NCBI GenBank assembly: GCA_030248135.1
Contig: JASANC010005261.1
Span: 1-64,000, forward strand
From: Theristus sp. LFF4_11
Taxonomy: Eukaryota; Nematoda; Chromadorea; Monhysterida; Xyalidae
Direction: 5' to 3'
Length of the DNA stretch: 64,000 nucleotides
Position numbers and translations under genes: made by a program. Below, in pieces: positions 32,701 through 47,700 of this stretch (positions are counted from its first letter, which is position 1; each line of letters starts with the position of its first letter). The notes under the pieces are model-generated. The model was not told the DNA's origin, searched no databases, and saw only the letters and a list, made by a program, of their open reading frames with translations.

Positions 32701-35700
32701 GAAGAATTTCAAGGACATCTTGATAGTCATGTTCTCTTTGCAATTTCATGAACTACATAGCTATGGAGCAGCTTTAAGCACATGAAAAATCGAGCGGCAA
32801 GTCATTTCTCTGGACGTTCCAAAACAACATCAAATCTTGGCATGATCACCAAACTATTTCGTTAAGCCCTACCATCACAGCTGGTCACGCACATGAACGT
32901 GCACGTTCATCACGTTTGGGTTACAAAATGAATTCATACAACAGTAACAACAGAACAAAAAAACCACTGACATCAACAACAGTGACAAGCACGACCAAGT
33001 GCATTTGTGGATAACATGCGTGTGTTTGTGTGCTACTAACCCGCGGTAGGTAGCCAGCGTCGGGTCAGATATATTGACCGGCCAGTGCTCCGAACGGCGC
33101 CGATGTGACAACGGCGCAGCACGAAGATCGCCGAAACCGCTCAATCGGAGGTCCCGCAGACCGCCGGTGAGCAGTTCGTCTGCACCCACTTCAGCCACCA
33201 TGTTACCCGGTATCAGGCCTAGGCGACCGTTTAGTTCGCCATGATAGAACCCGTCGAAATCTTTGCTACCGTACACCTTGAATGCAGAAGATACACGGTT
33301 GGTGCAAAGCGGCAATAGAGCGAGTGTATGAGTCAGTTATTCGTCCGTGTGATCATTAGTAATATACATGTGATTGTACATTGTATTTACATGTCCGTTT
33401 GGTCAAAGAAAACTGGTGGCACACAAGAAGAGAACCTCTAACGAAGCTGTTTAGTGTTGTTGCCGGAGCAAAACTGCATGTACATGGCGTGTAATAGTTA
33501 TGTGCTTGTGCGTGATTCATCGGTTGAATTTACCTTTAAAATTTGTCCTTTACGAAATGGCAGTTCATCAATGACACCGTTCGGATTCGGCGACATATGT
33601 CGCGGGTCGTAGTCGTACAGTGCGACAAAGTAGCGTGCTCGTGCTTGATCGCCAGCGCTGCTCGCACCAGCAGCGAACATGGATGGATGCCGATGCAGAT
33701 GATGATAAGTCGGTGCAGCGCCGTATGCGCCCAGCAGTGGCGGTGCATCGAAGCGCAAGTCCGGCTCGCTCTGTGCCCGGCTTGAAGCACGATCGGCGTA
33801 GTAGCTGAAATTCATGATGAGAGCAGCGTGCGACCCAGCACATACTACGTCTAGCCGATTGCATGCTCGCTGTCGCATTTCACGCAGTCACAAACACAAT
33901 CTCTCTGTTGTTGTACACCCGTCTGTGGCCACACACAACTTTATATCACATTAATACTCCATGAGCTTTTTGCCACACTGCTAACGGACGCGCGCTGCCC
34001 TCAAATTCTCTTAGTGCAGTTCAGCAGCTCACACTCAAACTTGGCTTCATCGTTAACAATACATGAGTACATGTATGTGTGTGTGTGTAACTCACACGGA
34101 CAGTGGGAGAAACTTTTATCAACTGTGACACACATATGCATGTGTGCACGTGCACAAACGTGCTCTGTAGTCATCTAAGTACTGCTGTGAAACTGTGTGA
34201 GCAATGGAACAATAATAGTACGCGCAATACGATCACGCTGCAGACAGAGGCACAAAAGTCACAGCTTACACACACGTGTTCTGACGGTCAGATTAATACG
34301 GTGGGGCAGCATGTCGCGGCGTACGCAGCGAGGCAGTGACTGCATGCAGGTACACATGCACAGTCGTCATGTCACATCGAAAGTGATCGATTGCTGAACT
34401 TGGTTCCGTCGAAACACCCACCCTCATGGTGTCTGTCAAGTTTTGTTTCGAGACTGTATGGACCATCAGAACGTGCACGTTGTGTGTGTGTTGTTGCTTT
34501 GCACACACCTGCACGTCTGGATGCTGCCAAGCATGAGCAAAAAGTTGAGTATGTCAACCGCAGCGAGCAGAGAACTCAGGCCACCACATGCAAACACGCC
34601 ACCAACCGGAAGTTGTGCGACAAGCGATCGCATACTTTTTCAAAGCAAGCTTTTCTTTACCGCATTATATGCGTCCTAGATCCACAGTGGTAATTTCCAG
34701 TTTTAATGAGGATGTTGTGCGGCAAGCTTCTGTTTTATACGGCAGACTTTTATGCACCAGTATTATAGTCGAGCGTAGGTCACAAGAACATACTGCACGT
34801 GAAGCATAGCGGTTGTGCTAATTTCAAAAGCTCGCGCATGTGCTCTCCTGACGGTGCATTGAGCTCCCGTGTGCTCGTGTGTTTTTGCTTGTCGAAGAAA
34901 ATGCGACAACGTGCGCGAACTGCGAGCGTGTTTGTACAAGTTGTACGTCGATTCGATCTGTATCTTTGCGCCATTGTTGCAGTGTCTCGCTATATGCGCA
35001 CAAGCGTGCACAGGCACGGCGGCTTGCCACGCACAAATAAAGAAAATGTTCGCCGCTTTGGAGACAAACTGCCGCGTGCGCAACCTTGCTGTCTCGGTGG
35101 GCACACCACTAATTTCATTCGGCTGTTTCGGACGAGCAACAACTAAAACCAACTTACCGGGCGCACCGATAATTTACCATCAGTATGGAGTCAGCGCAAA
35201 AAAGGGCCCACTTTAACAAATGCTTAATCAATAAGCGTGTGCATTGACACGGCACTTAACGAAAGGCTTCTCGGACGCAACGAACCAGATGGTTGTTACC
35301 GCTTTTCAATGCTGAACGCAGCTAGTCACAAAAATTTGTTCGTGTGCGGACGAAACAGAATAGAGGCGGCGCGCCGGGGCCGGGTTTCACGATTGGCGGA
35401 GCGCGGCACATAATAACATTTGTCTGCAGCACTGAACCACTAGCTACCCAAAGAACAACAACGCAAAAACTGGCGCATCATAAGTCACTGTTTTGTTAGA
35501 CTGTTCATCGCGGAATTGCACTTGCAACGTGAACGGACCCCACCAGAAGCGTTTGCACACATAAGGGTTTGCAAAACAGCAGAAATGTAAGTCACGAAGC
35601 ACCGTTCACATGACACAATATAGAGGCGCACACACGAAAATTTCAAAACCCGCTCGTCTTGCGTGTCACTTTGCGCGTTTCGTGTACCTTTGCATAATAC

Positions 35701-38700
35701 GTCGTATTGCTGGTGGTGTTGCGCTGTGAAGAGGCCGAAGCAGCAACATGCCGTTCGGTTGCGTCTGAAGGCGATGAGCATATTGTAACGGTTGATGAGT
35801 TTGTAACTGTGGATGAGGCACGGTGGGCAGTAGATGCGGCTGGTGCAGAGCGGGCGTTGTCGCGGGCGCATGTTGCATGGGGAATGTCTGTACAGGCACC
35901 GGTGTTGCAGTCCAGACGTACGAGGCTGTGGGCGTCACGAGTTGTGCTGCTTGATGCGCTGTCGATGACGGGTAATAAGCGGCCGGAGCACTCACGGCCA
36001 CCGGCATCAGGGCCACTTGACAGAGCGGCTGTGGCTGCGCTGGCTGCAGAAGCAGCGGTGGTGGCTGCGGCTGTGTTGCTGCTTGTTGTTGGTGCTGTGG
36101 AATATTGCCGTGGTATTTGCATTGTGGTCCGGCGGTGCATGGGATCATGACGCAACCGACACAGCAGTCGGCCACATTCTCGTCGCCCCTCGATCCGATC
36201 GAGCGATGATCCGATTCTGTGCGGATCTGGCAAAGCCGCCGACGACGAACGCGATGTCACCGGCAATCGCAGCAGTTCAATCGTGAAAACTACCGCTCAC
36301 GGGCAACTGCATTTGTCTTCCATAATATGCACAGAAGTGCGCAACAATACAGGTACAGTGACTGTCGGTTGTCGTGTGAGCACCTGGACACACACACACA
36401 GTCGCAGATGATTGTGAGACGGTCGTGTGTTGTATGCAACTAAACTGCATGCGTATTGAGCACAGAGAGGACGCATCACAGAGTGCACTACTGGGCGTTG
36501 CTGGCGCACAGTGACGACACACGCAGTGCTGCTGGTGCTGCTCGTGCACACACGCACACGCGCCTGCACATGTCCGCCGAACGTACAGCAACACTCAATA
36601 CTCGGCACACACTCGACGACAGAGGCTGCTGCTTGCCTGGAAAACACGCGCACACAGAAGCAACCACCAGCTGCAGCGGCGCACCATGCACACATTGAGC
36701 ATCCGTGCCATGTCTCCGTGGCAGCAGACAAGCGCCACGCATTGTCACAACTTGCCCGTCTGTATATGCGAATAGCGCCCGGCCAGTTTTGCTGCTTGCG
36801 CCGCCAACTAGTGCACAAAATCAATATGCACACGTGCTGGCTGGCTAGATTGAATTGAATCGAGTGCATGTACGCTGCTGGTGCGCGCTTGCCCGACACA
36901 CGACTAACGGAAACGTCGCTAGTACACAGGAACAGAGAGGCTCGCGAGCACTGTACACGCTTGTGCGCTCGATGTTTCGCTTGTGTTTGTGCGCCTCTAC
37001 TGGTCTGGTTACACGTGTATACGCATGTATGTACACCGTTCGCGTGCACGCGTGTGTTTGTGAGCGCATATTGGCTGATCGCTTGTGCAGAAAAGCGTCG
37101 TGCTGCCTGTACGTTCGTGTGTATGTCTGCGAGTAATACGCAAGCGCGCCAGGGCACACACACACGCCATATGTGCACCTCGATCCCCCATGCCCAACCA
37201 GACATGGCAGTCGCACAGACAGCAAATGAGATACAACTGAAACTGTATGCTAAACTGCGACGCGCACAGCGCAAAACTATACATATGTATGTATGTACGA
37301 GCGAGAGGACAAGCGACTGCTGGCACTAGCCGGTCAGGAACAGTGACTGTATAAACGTGTATCAACTACACAACGTCGGTATAGCACGCGCACGCCACAC
37401 ACGCACACGAACGAAACGCACGCGCACTGTCTCCGCTAATCACATTGCCTTCCACCATGGAAACTCCTCAACTTCTCCACCAAGTACACACCGTTTTTCT
37501 GGGCATCATTATACACCTGCACTGCTGCCACATGCACATACATACATTGTACATGAACGCACTTGTATCATGCGCATTTTCATGACGGCACAGTGGCATA
37601 AAAAACCGAAATAATGGCAAAGAACTGAACTGAATTTCGTACAGATCTCCGCTCTCTGAAGATACAGAGATTGAAGTATGTGTGGTTGTTCTGTGTCTGA
37701 CTCACCGACGCACAAACTTTTCCACCATTTAACACGATGAGAATCAGTCGTTATTGTTGAATTATTTATGTGTACCGTTTTCAATAAATAACCCTACACG
37801 CGTAATTCAAAGAACAAAGTCGAGCTGCAGGTTTGTTGCAAATATAAAGTACATGTGTACGTGACATCAAAATGTACAAATGTATCGAGGATTTTAATAC
37901 AGCTATTGCCTTGACACAGGGTGTGCAGTACAGTTTGTGTTGTGGACGACAGATTTTTGCGCTGAAAGCAGAGAGGAGTGTTGTATTTTGGATTGAAGCT
38001 GATCGGAATTGTGTAAGTCTACAATAGATCGAGTAACGCGGCTGGCTACAAATAAGTTGTTGAGAAAAAAGAGATTGCACACGGCATAGGACGGTTGACT
38101 GCTGCAGATGCCTGCTGAGACGTGTGTGCACTCGATGTACACGCATGTCAGTAGCGCGTAGCAATCCCATGGCGCTCTTATTCTTGTTGGCCTTGCATGT
38201 ATTTAACGCCGTCGCTGAGAACGGCAAGCACAACCATGACATGCGAATCTTGACGCCTGTAACAGCCATTGATTAGCCGGCAGTGGAACTAAAAGTTGTG
38301 ATGCGACGGAATTAAATGCGTCAGTCGTGCATACAATGTACGCAAACGAGTTTGTGTCTCAGTGTTCGTGTGTGTGTGTAGCGTGCACAGCAAAGCATTC
38401 AGGAACACGTGACAACTACGTATCGTATGTGTGTAACCAGAGAACAAGCGGAACACAACAACTGCAATAAGCATGAACAAGGCATACAAAATAGTTGCGC
38501 GAGCAGAAGTTAGCAACATGACGTATGTGTACGTAGCAAACGAAAAATACAAATTTGCATGGAACGCCATAAAATTATGCAAACGGACACTTCTATCAAG
38601 TTCGACGTTACAGAACGAGTACTAGCAGACAAACATCACACCGTGACGCGAGGCGCATCAACACGCACTGACGCACACCACACACGTTTACAATAGGCAT

Positions 38701-41700
38701 GTCCACTGAAAACATCAACATGGGCAACGCACATACCTGCCGAAACGACGTGGCCGGTGACCCCCGCCGACGTAGCCGCCATAGCTGTAGTCGTAGTTGC
38801 TGAAGTCGAACACGCTGCCCGGCCGGCCTTCACTGTTCGAGGCGCCCGTGATTCCTGATATGTATGTACAGCATGGTTGTGCACCTGAATCGGCTGAATA
38901 CTACTGAATTTTGGTCTGGCCGGCATTGGCTGTGCATTTGAAAGGGATTCGCACCGCTGCTTGGTGGATGATTTCACAAGACAACGTTAGATGTAATTTT
39001 ATGATTTCTTTCATTGTTATAGGCCCGTTCATACTAGCGCATGCGTATACCACAGGGCACGTCACGTCACGTCACGTCACGTCAGGTCTCGTGTTATTTA
39101 TTACATACTACCGTTCATGGAGACGTGCACGTGCCGTCGACGTACGTCAGTATGAACGAGACTTAAATGACGATAAGAATGTGTGATTGACGCGGGAAGC
39201 TCTTGTTCAAAGCTGATGAATGAGGTGTTACGAATGTTGTTGCGCTCACTGATTGACGGCAGCACGGGCGCATACGGGTCCGAGTATTCGTCGTAGGGCT
39301 CGTCAGCGCTGTAGCTGCGCGTGCGCATCGCAGCGCGTCGTCGTGCCAACGTGTCCAGTTGGCCAATGGCGCCTGCTGGGCGACTTCGACCGCCGGACGC
39401 GAGTGTGCCGCCGGGCACTGGCGAGAAGCGCCCATGCACGTACTGCTCGAGGCGGCGACGGGTGGCCGGCGACAGCGACGACCACGCCGACGAATACTGA
39501 TCCGATCTGCAACAGGTTTGTGAACGGGCGTCTACGCCACTCATTGATGCTGTTGTCAAGGTGGAAAAACGCTGAAACGCAAATTGCCACAAAGTACTCA
39601 CCGAAACGGAATCCCGGTTGTTGGATCGATCATGGGAAGAACGCGAGTGCTACCGGCACCGTACAAACCTGGAAAAATAAATTTTGATCTAAGCGAACTT
39701 TGTCATTCGAGATCGTCTTTAATTTGAGACTGCAAAATGTCATCACAGAAACAAGAATACACAACGGAACACAAGCATGCTTGAAATTGCTGCTGAACTT
39801 GCAGTACAGAAATTAGAAAAACAGTGCAGTCGAATCACCATCCCGGTCTCACTATTTGAAATTATTTAGCCGGTGGTGACTGCTTTTCTTTGATAACATA
39901 AGTGACGATGTTTCGTATTGATCATTGTTTCGTATTACTGAGATTCTACAACTGAATAGCATGTGCATAAATGCCATGGGCATAAATTGGCCAATACTCT
40001 GATCAGCGGTCGATGGTACAATAGAAAGTATCAATAGCTAGTGCGTGTGTGACTACGGAGAACAAGCTTGTAAGGCTGCGTTTGAGCGTACCGGACGCAG
40101 CAGCGGTGCCGGTGGCCGGTTGCGGCTGTGTTCCGCCGTGTTTAACGAGATAACTGTTTTCCATCTCAAGTAAACTAGGTTTATCGGCTGTGATCGTCGG
40201 CTGTTCGCCGCGAGTAAGAGTTGGATGAAACACGTAATACTGTGCTGCACCTGGCGCTGCACCGGCCGCTTGTGGCGCGCCCACTTGGTTGACGAGATGT
40301 TGTGACGCGGCTGCAGGTGTTGAGAGTACATTCAGCGGCTGTGTGTACGCGAGTGACGTGTTGACGCCACTAGCCGCCGCCGACGGCCACAGCGGGTACT
40401 GCAACAAAGTGTTCGTGGTTGCGCGCGCGCGCTGCACTGCTCCAATGTTTCTGTGTTGCTGCTCATTAGTGAATCTTCCAACAAAATCATAATTAGAACA
40501 ATGTTGACTTCCGACAGTCAGTAATCGATTGCAATCTCTGGCACAATGTTCATTATTGCTAAGCACCTGCGACGCGATCGGCGCGCCGGTCAGCGGGTCG
40601 GTTGCTAACATTGCTGCGGCTGCACCGGTGGTCGGCTGTGCCTGCGCAACACCACCGGCGATATACGACGACGTGGGCACCTGAATTGAACAAATTGTTG
40701 CAACAACAATAAATGTGACCTTGCAAGTGTTACTTTGAAACGCTGGCGTGAAATGCGGCTGACTTAGAATAAAAGGAGCCATAGACTGCGAGGCAGCGCT
40801 CATGACCAAGAATGTGCGCCAAACACTTTTCACAAGTCTTAGTTCTGCTCTGCTGAGTACGACCAAGTATGTCACAAGCATGCGCGCGCTGTCCGTATTT
40901 CAATGACTAAAGAAAGTGAAACGTGAAAAGGAGATCAAGGCGCAGTTTCGCGATGCAGTTGCGTTGTGTGCGGCGCGCTCCACACATGCACGTACATGCA
41001 TATCGGTTGCGTTTTGCCGGTGTTGGCAGTAATTGGCACAACGGCATTATGTGCACACTACGCAGACACGTGTTATGATAATATGCCATGTAGAACGGAC
41101 ACGAGTGCGTGTGACGCCACTAGCTGCTCGCTGGCGTCTAGGGAGTACAACTGCGCTGCTGCAAAAGTACACATTATGCTTGTAAAAAGCGCGCAGCGAA
41201 CGAAGCGACAAGCTGTACAGGCGCCGGCAGTGCAATCAATCGATCAGTGAAACATGTACGAATGTGAACGCAAGCGCACTACTCTCTCGGATTAATAGCG
41301 GCTGTGCACGAGCGTGCACTTTGCGAGGTAAACGGTGCCTGCTACACTGCTGCTAACGCCGCGAGCGTCGACGTGCCTGTGTCGGCTTCCCAACTTAGCA
41401 CTGTGTTCCGCAACGCAGACCGCTTATCGCGATGGTACGTATTATTATATTGTTCGCTTTGGTGCTGCTTCTAAGCATTCCAAAAAAACCGTGTGCCTCT
41501 GCATTTCCAAACCACACGTGGGAAGCACTGTGTACGAGCGTTCTCTAGATTACACACACACATGGGATGCAGTTATTCCTTTAAGTGGAAAAACTGAAAA
41601 AACCACACGCAGTCGGCATAATAAACTTTCTTCTTAGCTATGTCATGTGGTTACCGGAGCGACATTTGCACTGCAAAGCGTGCATAGCGTCGGCCACAAT

Positions 41701-44700
41701 GGCACACACACACAGTTCTGCGACTGCACTTTGATGCAGACGCTCCGTTTGATTGTTATTTGGTTAGGCCGGTTCGCTTACATAAAATGGAAGCTGCATT
41801 GTACGTATGTACCGAGCCGGTAATAGAAATACAGCGGGCATAATCAGCGCGGCACATGGTGTCGCGTTGAAATTAGCAGAACACAAGCTAAAGTAATACG
41901 TCAACACAGATAATTTGCCGAGAGATACCGAAAAGCATGTGCAAGCAAACGCAACGGAGCCTATAAAATAATTCATGGGGTACGGTTGGCAACCAAGCGG
42001 GCGCGTGCTGCCGCCGAGAGTGTACGATTGCGCTGAGAGAATGCATCTGATGCACCTGTCCTGTGTCTCCTCAGCGACGTCCGTTGTGCACGTCAATGCA
42101 ACACACAACGTATTGCTTTGATACGCTGCAGCAAATCTATTAATTTACTAAACTAAAACAATCCAACATGCACACTGCAGCTCGGCATAGGCACAAACAT
42201 GTACAAGTACAATGCGCATGCCTCTACCAGATTGTCTATGTGCGGTGCACACCAGCAAAATGGAAAGGACAAACTTTTTGCATGTTGTCAGAACTGCTGC
42301 TGTGACCGCATTTTTCATATGCTACTGCCTTTATCGCTCACAACCTCACAATGTAATACGGTGTTTACGTGCTTTAGCAGTGATTCCAGCATCGATTCAA
42401 GATGATTCAGTGCTCCAGTGGTATACAGCAATGACTCCACCTAAAATATGACCTTAACAACTACGGCACAAAGACACGAGTTTAACGCAATGTTATGCAC
42501 AAAGTACAGATGTGTAGTCAAAGCTCAGTCACACATGCGCATGTGCAGAGTGCACCGCTGCTGTGCTGTTGTTGAACTTGATCGGATAAATTTGGGACAT
42601 CGTCTGTAGGCCAACACACAGCTGATGGCAGCGCGAGCTCGTCAGACCAAAAGACCACACGTGTGCGCATGCATGAATCACGCTCGCTGAAAACACACGT
42701 GCAAACGCAAAACACAAGCGCGCGCGCTCACCACAGCTGCTCGTGCGTGCGTGTGTCTAACTGAATATAGCTTCTTGCTGTGTCATTCTCTCTTTCACTG
42801 AGTGTTTCTGTCGCGCGCACAGACGCAAACTACACCAGACGGCCGATTAGACAGACGAAATTGCGTGCATATACACTTTGCTTAGCCGCTGAAATACGGC
42901 AAGACAAAATCGAAAGCTGAAAGAGTAAAAAGGCGTCGGCGACAAAGGAAACACAGTGCGCTGAGTCGCTGCATGGTGTGGAGAGAAAATCGAAACAAAA
43001 AGCACCATAGACCGCAAATGCGCACGAGCTGCATGCAATAAACGTGTGATTGCGATGGGCACAATATGGAAGGCAGGCAACTGGGCAACCTAGGCACACG
43101 GCGAACATAAAAGTGTGCGTCTCGTTGGACGAACGAACACAGAGATTAGTGCGGCAGAGGGCGTGTCCTGCAGCAGTGGCATTAATCTCAGCTGTTGCGC
43201 GCGTACAGATTTGCTCCGATAGACGCCTGTGCGGACTGACTGACCTGAGCGCTTGTGCCGAGCAGGCCGCTTGCTGCTGGACGAGACGAATAGGACGGCA
43301 CTTGTTGGCTTGGCAGTGGAGGTATCGAGGCAGCAGCGGACACAATCTGCAACCAGCACAATGTACAGCAATGGATAGTGACACAGACAAACATCACATG
43401 CTAGAATTCAATGTGTTGACACACAATTTGCGCACACGTTCCTACAGTACGGCGCGCCATGTTATGCTACCTCGTTTTCTATGGATAGTCGCTGAGGGGA
43501 AGTGAGAAAAAACGTACCTATACAATTGTACATGTACATGTATGTACTATGTAAATGTACATACATGCATGCATATTACCATTACATCAACAAAGCTCAC
43601 GAAAACAGGACGAAGATACATACTAGCCAAAAAGCCACCAGCAGTCAGCCCCCACATCCATAAGCCATGTGGATTTTTTCAATTCAATTCCTAATTTTTA
43701 TTATGACGCCATGTTTGCATTCGGTATGACGCACGCATGCCAGAGTGATTAGATTGAAGTGCGACAATGTAGCACCCACCTACACACCCGCGTATGTGTG
43801 TGTGAATAGTGGCGAGCTTTGTGACGCGAGAGCGCGTGTTTGCACAAGTGTGTTTCAGCGCTCGCGTGCATCAACCAAGTGAACCGGTTGTGTCCCTACC
43901 GGCTGTGTCAGCGCAGCGGAAGGGCCAGCAGTAAGGCGAGCAAGGGCTGACGAAGTGTCGACACGGGCACCGCCGACCGCACGACGTGGACTGCCAGTGG
44001 TGCTGTGTGCTTGAGCAGTGGTGCTGGCCGTCAGCTGGCGTGGCACACGGACGACATTCGAGTCGGCACTGATGGCGCCCTCTTTCGTGCGCGTGCGCAC
44101 CGTGATGAACAACGGCGGGTCGTCGACAAACTCGCACAGTCGCAGCAGCACGTGGTCTCCTGACGTCATAAGCACACTTGTTAGCGAACGTGCCCAGTGT
44201 GATTGCTGCATCCTGTTCATGGCTTACCATTGGGCGAATTGATCTCGGACACTTTACGCCCGTCGGCATACACGAGATAGCCAGCGACTGCAGCTCTCGA
44301 CGGCGGCTTCGGTTGCGTCGTGACCGGCTGCCAGCTGATCAACAGCGTCCCGTCCTGTGGTCCTGGCTCGCATTGTACGTTTGACGGTGGGTCAGGAAGA
44401 CCAACTAAAACATGCGCTCAACGTCAATTGGTCAACAATGAACAGCTCTGAAAAGCTGTCGAAAACGGACTTTTTGGCAATGTTTTGAAGTCGACAAATC
44501 CTTCGACCGGCCGTTCCTCCAGCACAGCGCGCGGATCCTTCGCTCGAACGGACGCACGATACATCGTGGATGGAGCTAGAGCTTTCAACAGCACCTGCGC
44601 GTGTACCGATGTTTTTTGATGATCGTATTCTAGGCCCACAAATATAAAAGCAAGGCACTGAACGGTTTACCTGGTGGACACCGGGCGGACAGATGCCAAC

Positions 44701-47700
44701 CTTGATGCCATTGAGCAGTACCACATGTTCACAGTTGGAGTTGCTCGGGTACCACGAGAGTTGCACTGAGACGGGCGTCACTTGGCCGGCACGCACCTCG
44801 TGCGGCGCCACTGGCGCATCTGTTCAGGACAGAAACGAGCTGACGACAAAGTTGTCAGGCTCTAAAAGGGCATGCATGAAACAATACTTAGTGACCGCGT
44901 AGCTACATGTTTTAACACAGCTACGCGTCACTAAATACTGCTCTATGAATGCGCCTTAACAAATGTGCTTGATTGCAAATGTAAGTGCGCATGAAGATCG
45001 CACGGTCGGCTTGGCAATTTTCAGGCATTGGCTCAGTGCCTGTTGTCAGAAGATGCCTAAACATTGGGATCAGTTGGGTCATTCATATGCCTGGGCGTTT
45101 GTGGAATAAAAAGCCCGACTATTCACCAACACAAATACCCACAAATCTATGTGTGTGTTCAAAAACCGAACAAGCTTAAATGTTCCTTGAATGGTGCTTG
45201 TTGAATTCTGATTAACAGCCAATCAGCGAATGTGCAAAGTCTACAGTGCTACGACATGCAGTACCGGTGCCAATGGTCAACGTGCATGACTCGTCGGCCG
45301 AGTGGCCCTTTTCAGTGACTGCGCGCACGGACAGACGATGCGTGCTGTACAGATCGAGGTCTTCCAGGAGCGCCTTGGTCTTATAGGCGCCCGGAACGAC
45401 CGCCTTGACGGTGCCGTCGACACACACGTGATACTGCGTCACAGGCATCATTGAACTGTCCGGTGGGCTCCACGAAATCACCAACGACTTTTGCAACTGT
45501 TTCTCGATCAGTAGATCGCGCGGACAAGGCACTGCAGTTTCAAGATGCAAATTCAAACTTAAATTAAAATAAATGCTTTAGATTATCGATTATTCGGAGC
45601 GTGAAAAAAGCAGAGCAGAAATTTGTTTGATGATGCGAAAAGAATTCGCTGGACTGAGATTGAACTGAGAAAAGAAGCCGAATCCAACCTCTAGTTCCTT
45701 CAGGCTGACGAATTTCATGCACGGTGACTTTGCTGACGTCAACCGGTGGATATGGACAAATAGAGTCAGGTATCAAAAGAGCCGAATACGGCTCGGCAGT
45801 GCTGTGCTTGTTTTGGCCAACCGTAAACACCTGTGCAATGTGTTGCGCTTTGGCAAAATCATTGAAAAATTGGAAAAAAATTAACAAAAACTACTGGAAG
45901 TCGTCCGTTGCAATTCTTTGATTTCGTCCATCTTTGATTCGAATCGTTGCATTAAAACTTTTACAATCAGAACAGCCTTCATGAAAGACCATGAAGCCAC
46001 GTAAGCAGTGGCAAAGCAACGTTCGAGCGGGCCAATGCGAACACCGACCGGGTCGCCCATGCTGATGGAGAGCGCGTAGTCGTCGACGTAGCTGTTGTGG
46101 TGTGTGGCACGGTGCAGCACGGAGTCGTTGGGCAGACTCGGCGCCGACGCCACTCGCTGCGTGTGCCGCATCAGCCGGTGGTGTCTGCTGCTGAGGCTGC
46201 CGCGTTGCTGCGCTGTGCTGCTGCTGGTGACGCGATGCAGCGGCTCGTCGACGGCGTTGCTGAGGTGATGGTGTGCATGATGGTTGCTGGTTGCCTGTGC
46301 CGCTGCGTTCGCGGTGCTCGTCACCACTGCAAGCTGCTGCGTGCCTGTGCACGCTGTGCCGACCGTGGTGGCCGCTCGACGCAGCTCGCGCACACGCCCA
46401 CCGCCCAGCGACGACGACGCCCCGTGGCGCTGCTCTCTCGACGACGGCAGTTGGGGCGAGTGCGCACGCTGCTGCTGACTTGCAATCAGTGCCGTTGCAG
46501 ACTGCGCAGTAAACGGTGATAAGAAACCTTGAAATGCTTGGTGATCACCACAAATGAGAAGAAATAACCGAAAAGTGGAATGTTCAAGGTCTGTGCTTAC
46601 ATTCTGCGACGGCGATGGTCCGATGGAGTAATCGAGTGAGCGCTGTCTCGGCAACGGTGAAGAGGTTGGCTGCGTCAATGCGTGCGTCGTTAGCGCAGCG
46701 AGAGCGGACGTGCATGCTTGTTGAGCCTGATGCTGCTGGTGTTGCTGTTGTTGTTGCTGGCTAGCAGCCAACAGTTGTTGTTCATCGACAGCCTCCACGT
46801 AATTCGACGGCACCAAGCCTCGTTCGCCGTCGTGTGTTTCGCCCTCGTAGAATAAATCCTGCGCGAATGTCAGTTACGCCGAAAGACAATGGACAGCACA
46901 GAGAAAATTGCATCTGTTACATGTGGTAAATGAAATGTTAAAACGAAAAACGAACGTTTCTGTTTAAAAACTCAAGTATGCTGAAGCACCTCATCCATGT
47001 CGCCGTTGACAATGACGAGGTCGCCGGGCTCCAGTAGCAGTTCTGCGTCCGGATTGTCGTTGGGCGAGTCGCGCGACGGCACGTACTGGTAGAGCGCCAT
47101 GAAGACGCGTGCTGACGGCGGCTTCGCGTTCAGCCACTGCAGCAGCTGCTTGCGCGTTGGTCGACGGCGGGCCGCGCTCGCACGTGACGACGCGTTCAGA
47201 TTGGTAGAGCACTTTTGCGGCGACGCCCCGTGCGCCTGCTGCTCGTCGACTAAACTGCGGCTGCAACTCGCAGCTGACGGATCGTGCTCGGAGACAAATG
47301 AAACGCCTGCATGTTGCACAACAGTATTGGTCGGTGTTGTGCAAATTTGTCAAAATATCTTCCAGACAACACAGCCGTACGGTTATTTGTTTATAAGTGC
47401 CACTTCAATTTGCAAAAAAACGTATCGCTTTCTGTGCCACTTCGCTGTCTGTGCGGCTAGCAACTAATCGAACACGGTTGTACGCACGTACAGTGCAATC
47501 ATTGAACGCCTGTTTGCAAATGCAGCAACACGGAACAGAATAAAACGCACACACTCAGCGAACAATATAAAACGTAATAGAATATATATGGAGTAGATTG
47601 GAAAAAATGCGCGACAAGGGCCGCGTAAAAAAAGCGGAAGGAACCAAAGAGCTCTCATGTATGTGTATGTGCACGTACATACGTGCGTGATGTTGCGAAG

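Noticed and set aside
35643..36266. 207-codon frame rich in Ala/Ser/Thr over the candidate RIMBP cassette exon
   Set aside because: Ends are not phase-compatible with neighbouring RIMBP exons, while the Gln/Pro/His-rich frame is.
36297..37274. 325-codon minus-strand ORF, the longest in the window
   Set aside because: Its Cys/Val/Arg-rich sequence is translated CA/TG repeat in a RIMBP intron; no motif, no splice support.
39253..39687. Plus-strand ORF of 144 codons
   Set aside because: Antisense shadow of RIMBP linker exons.
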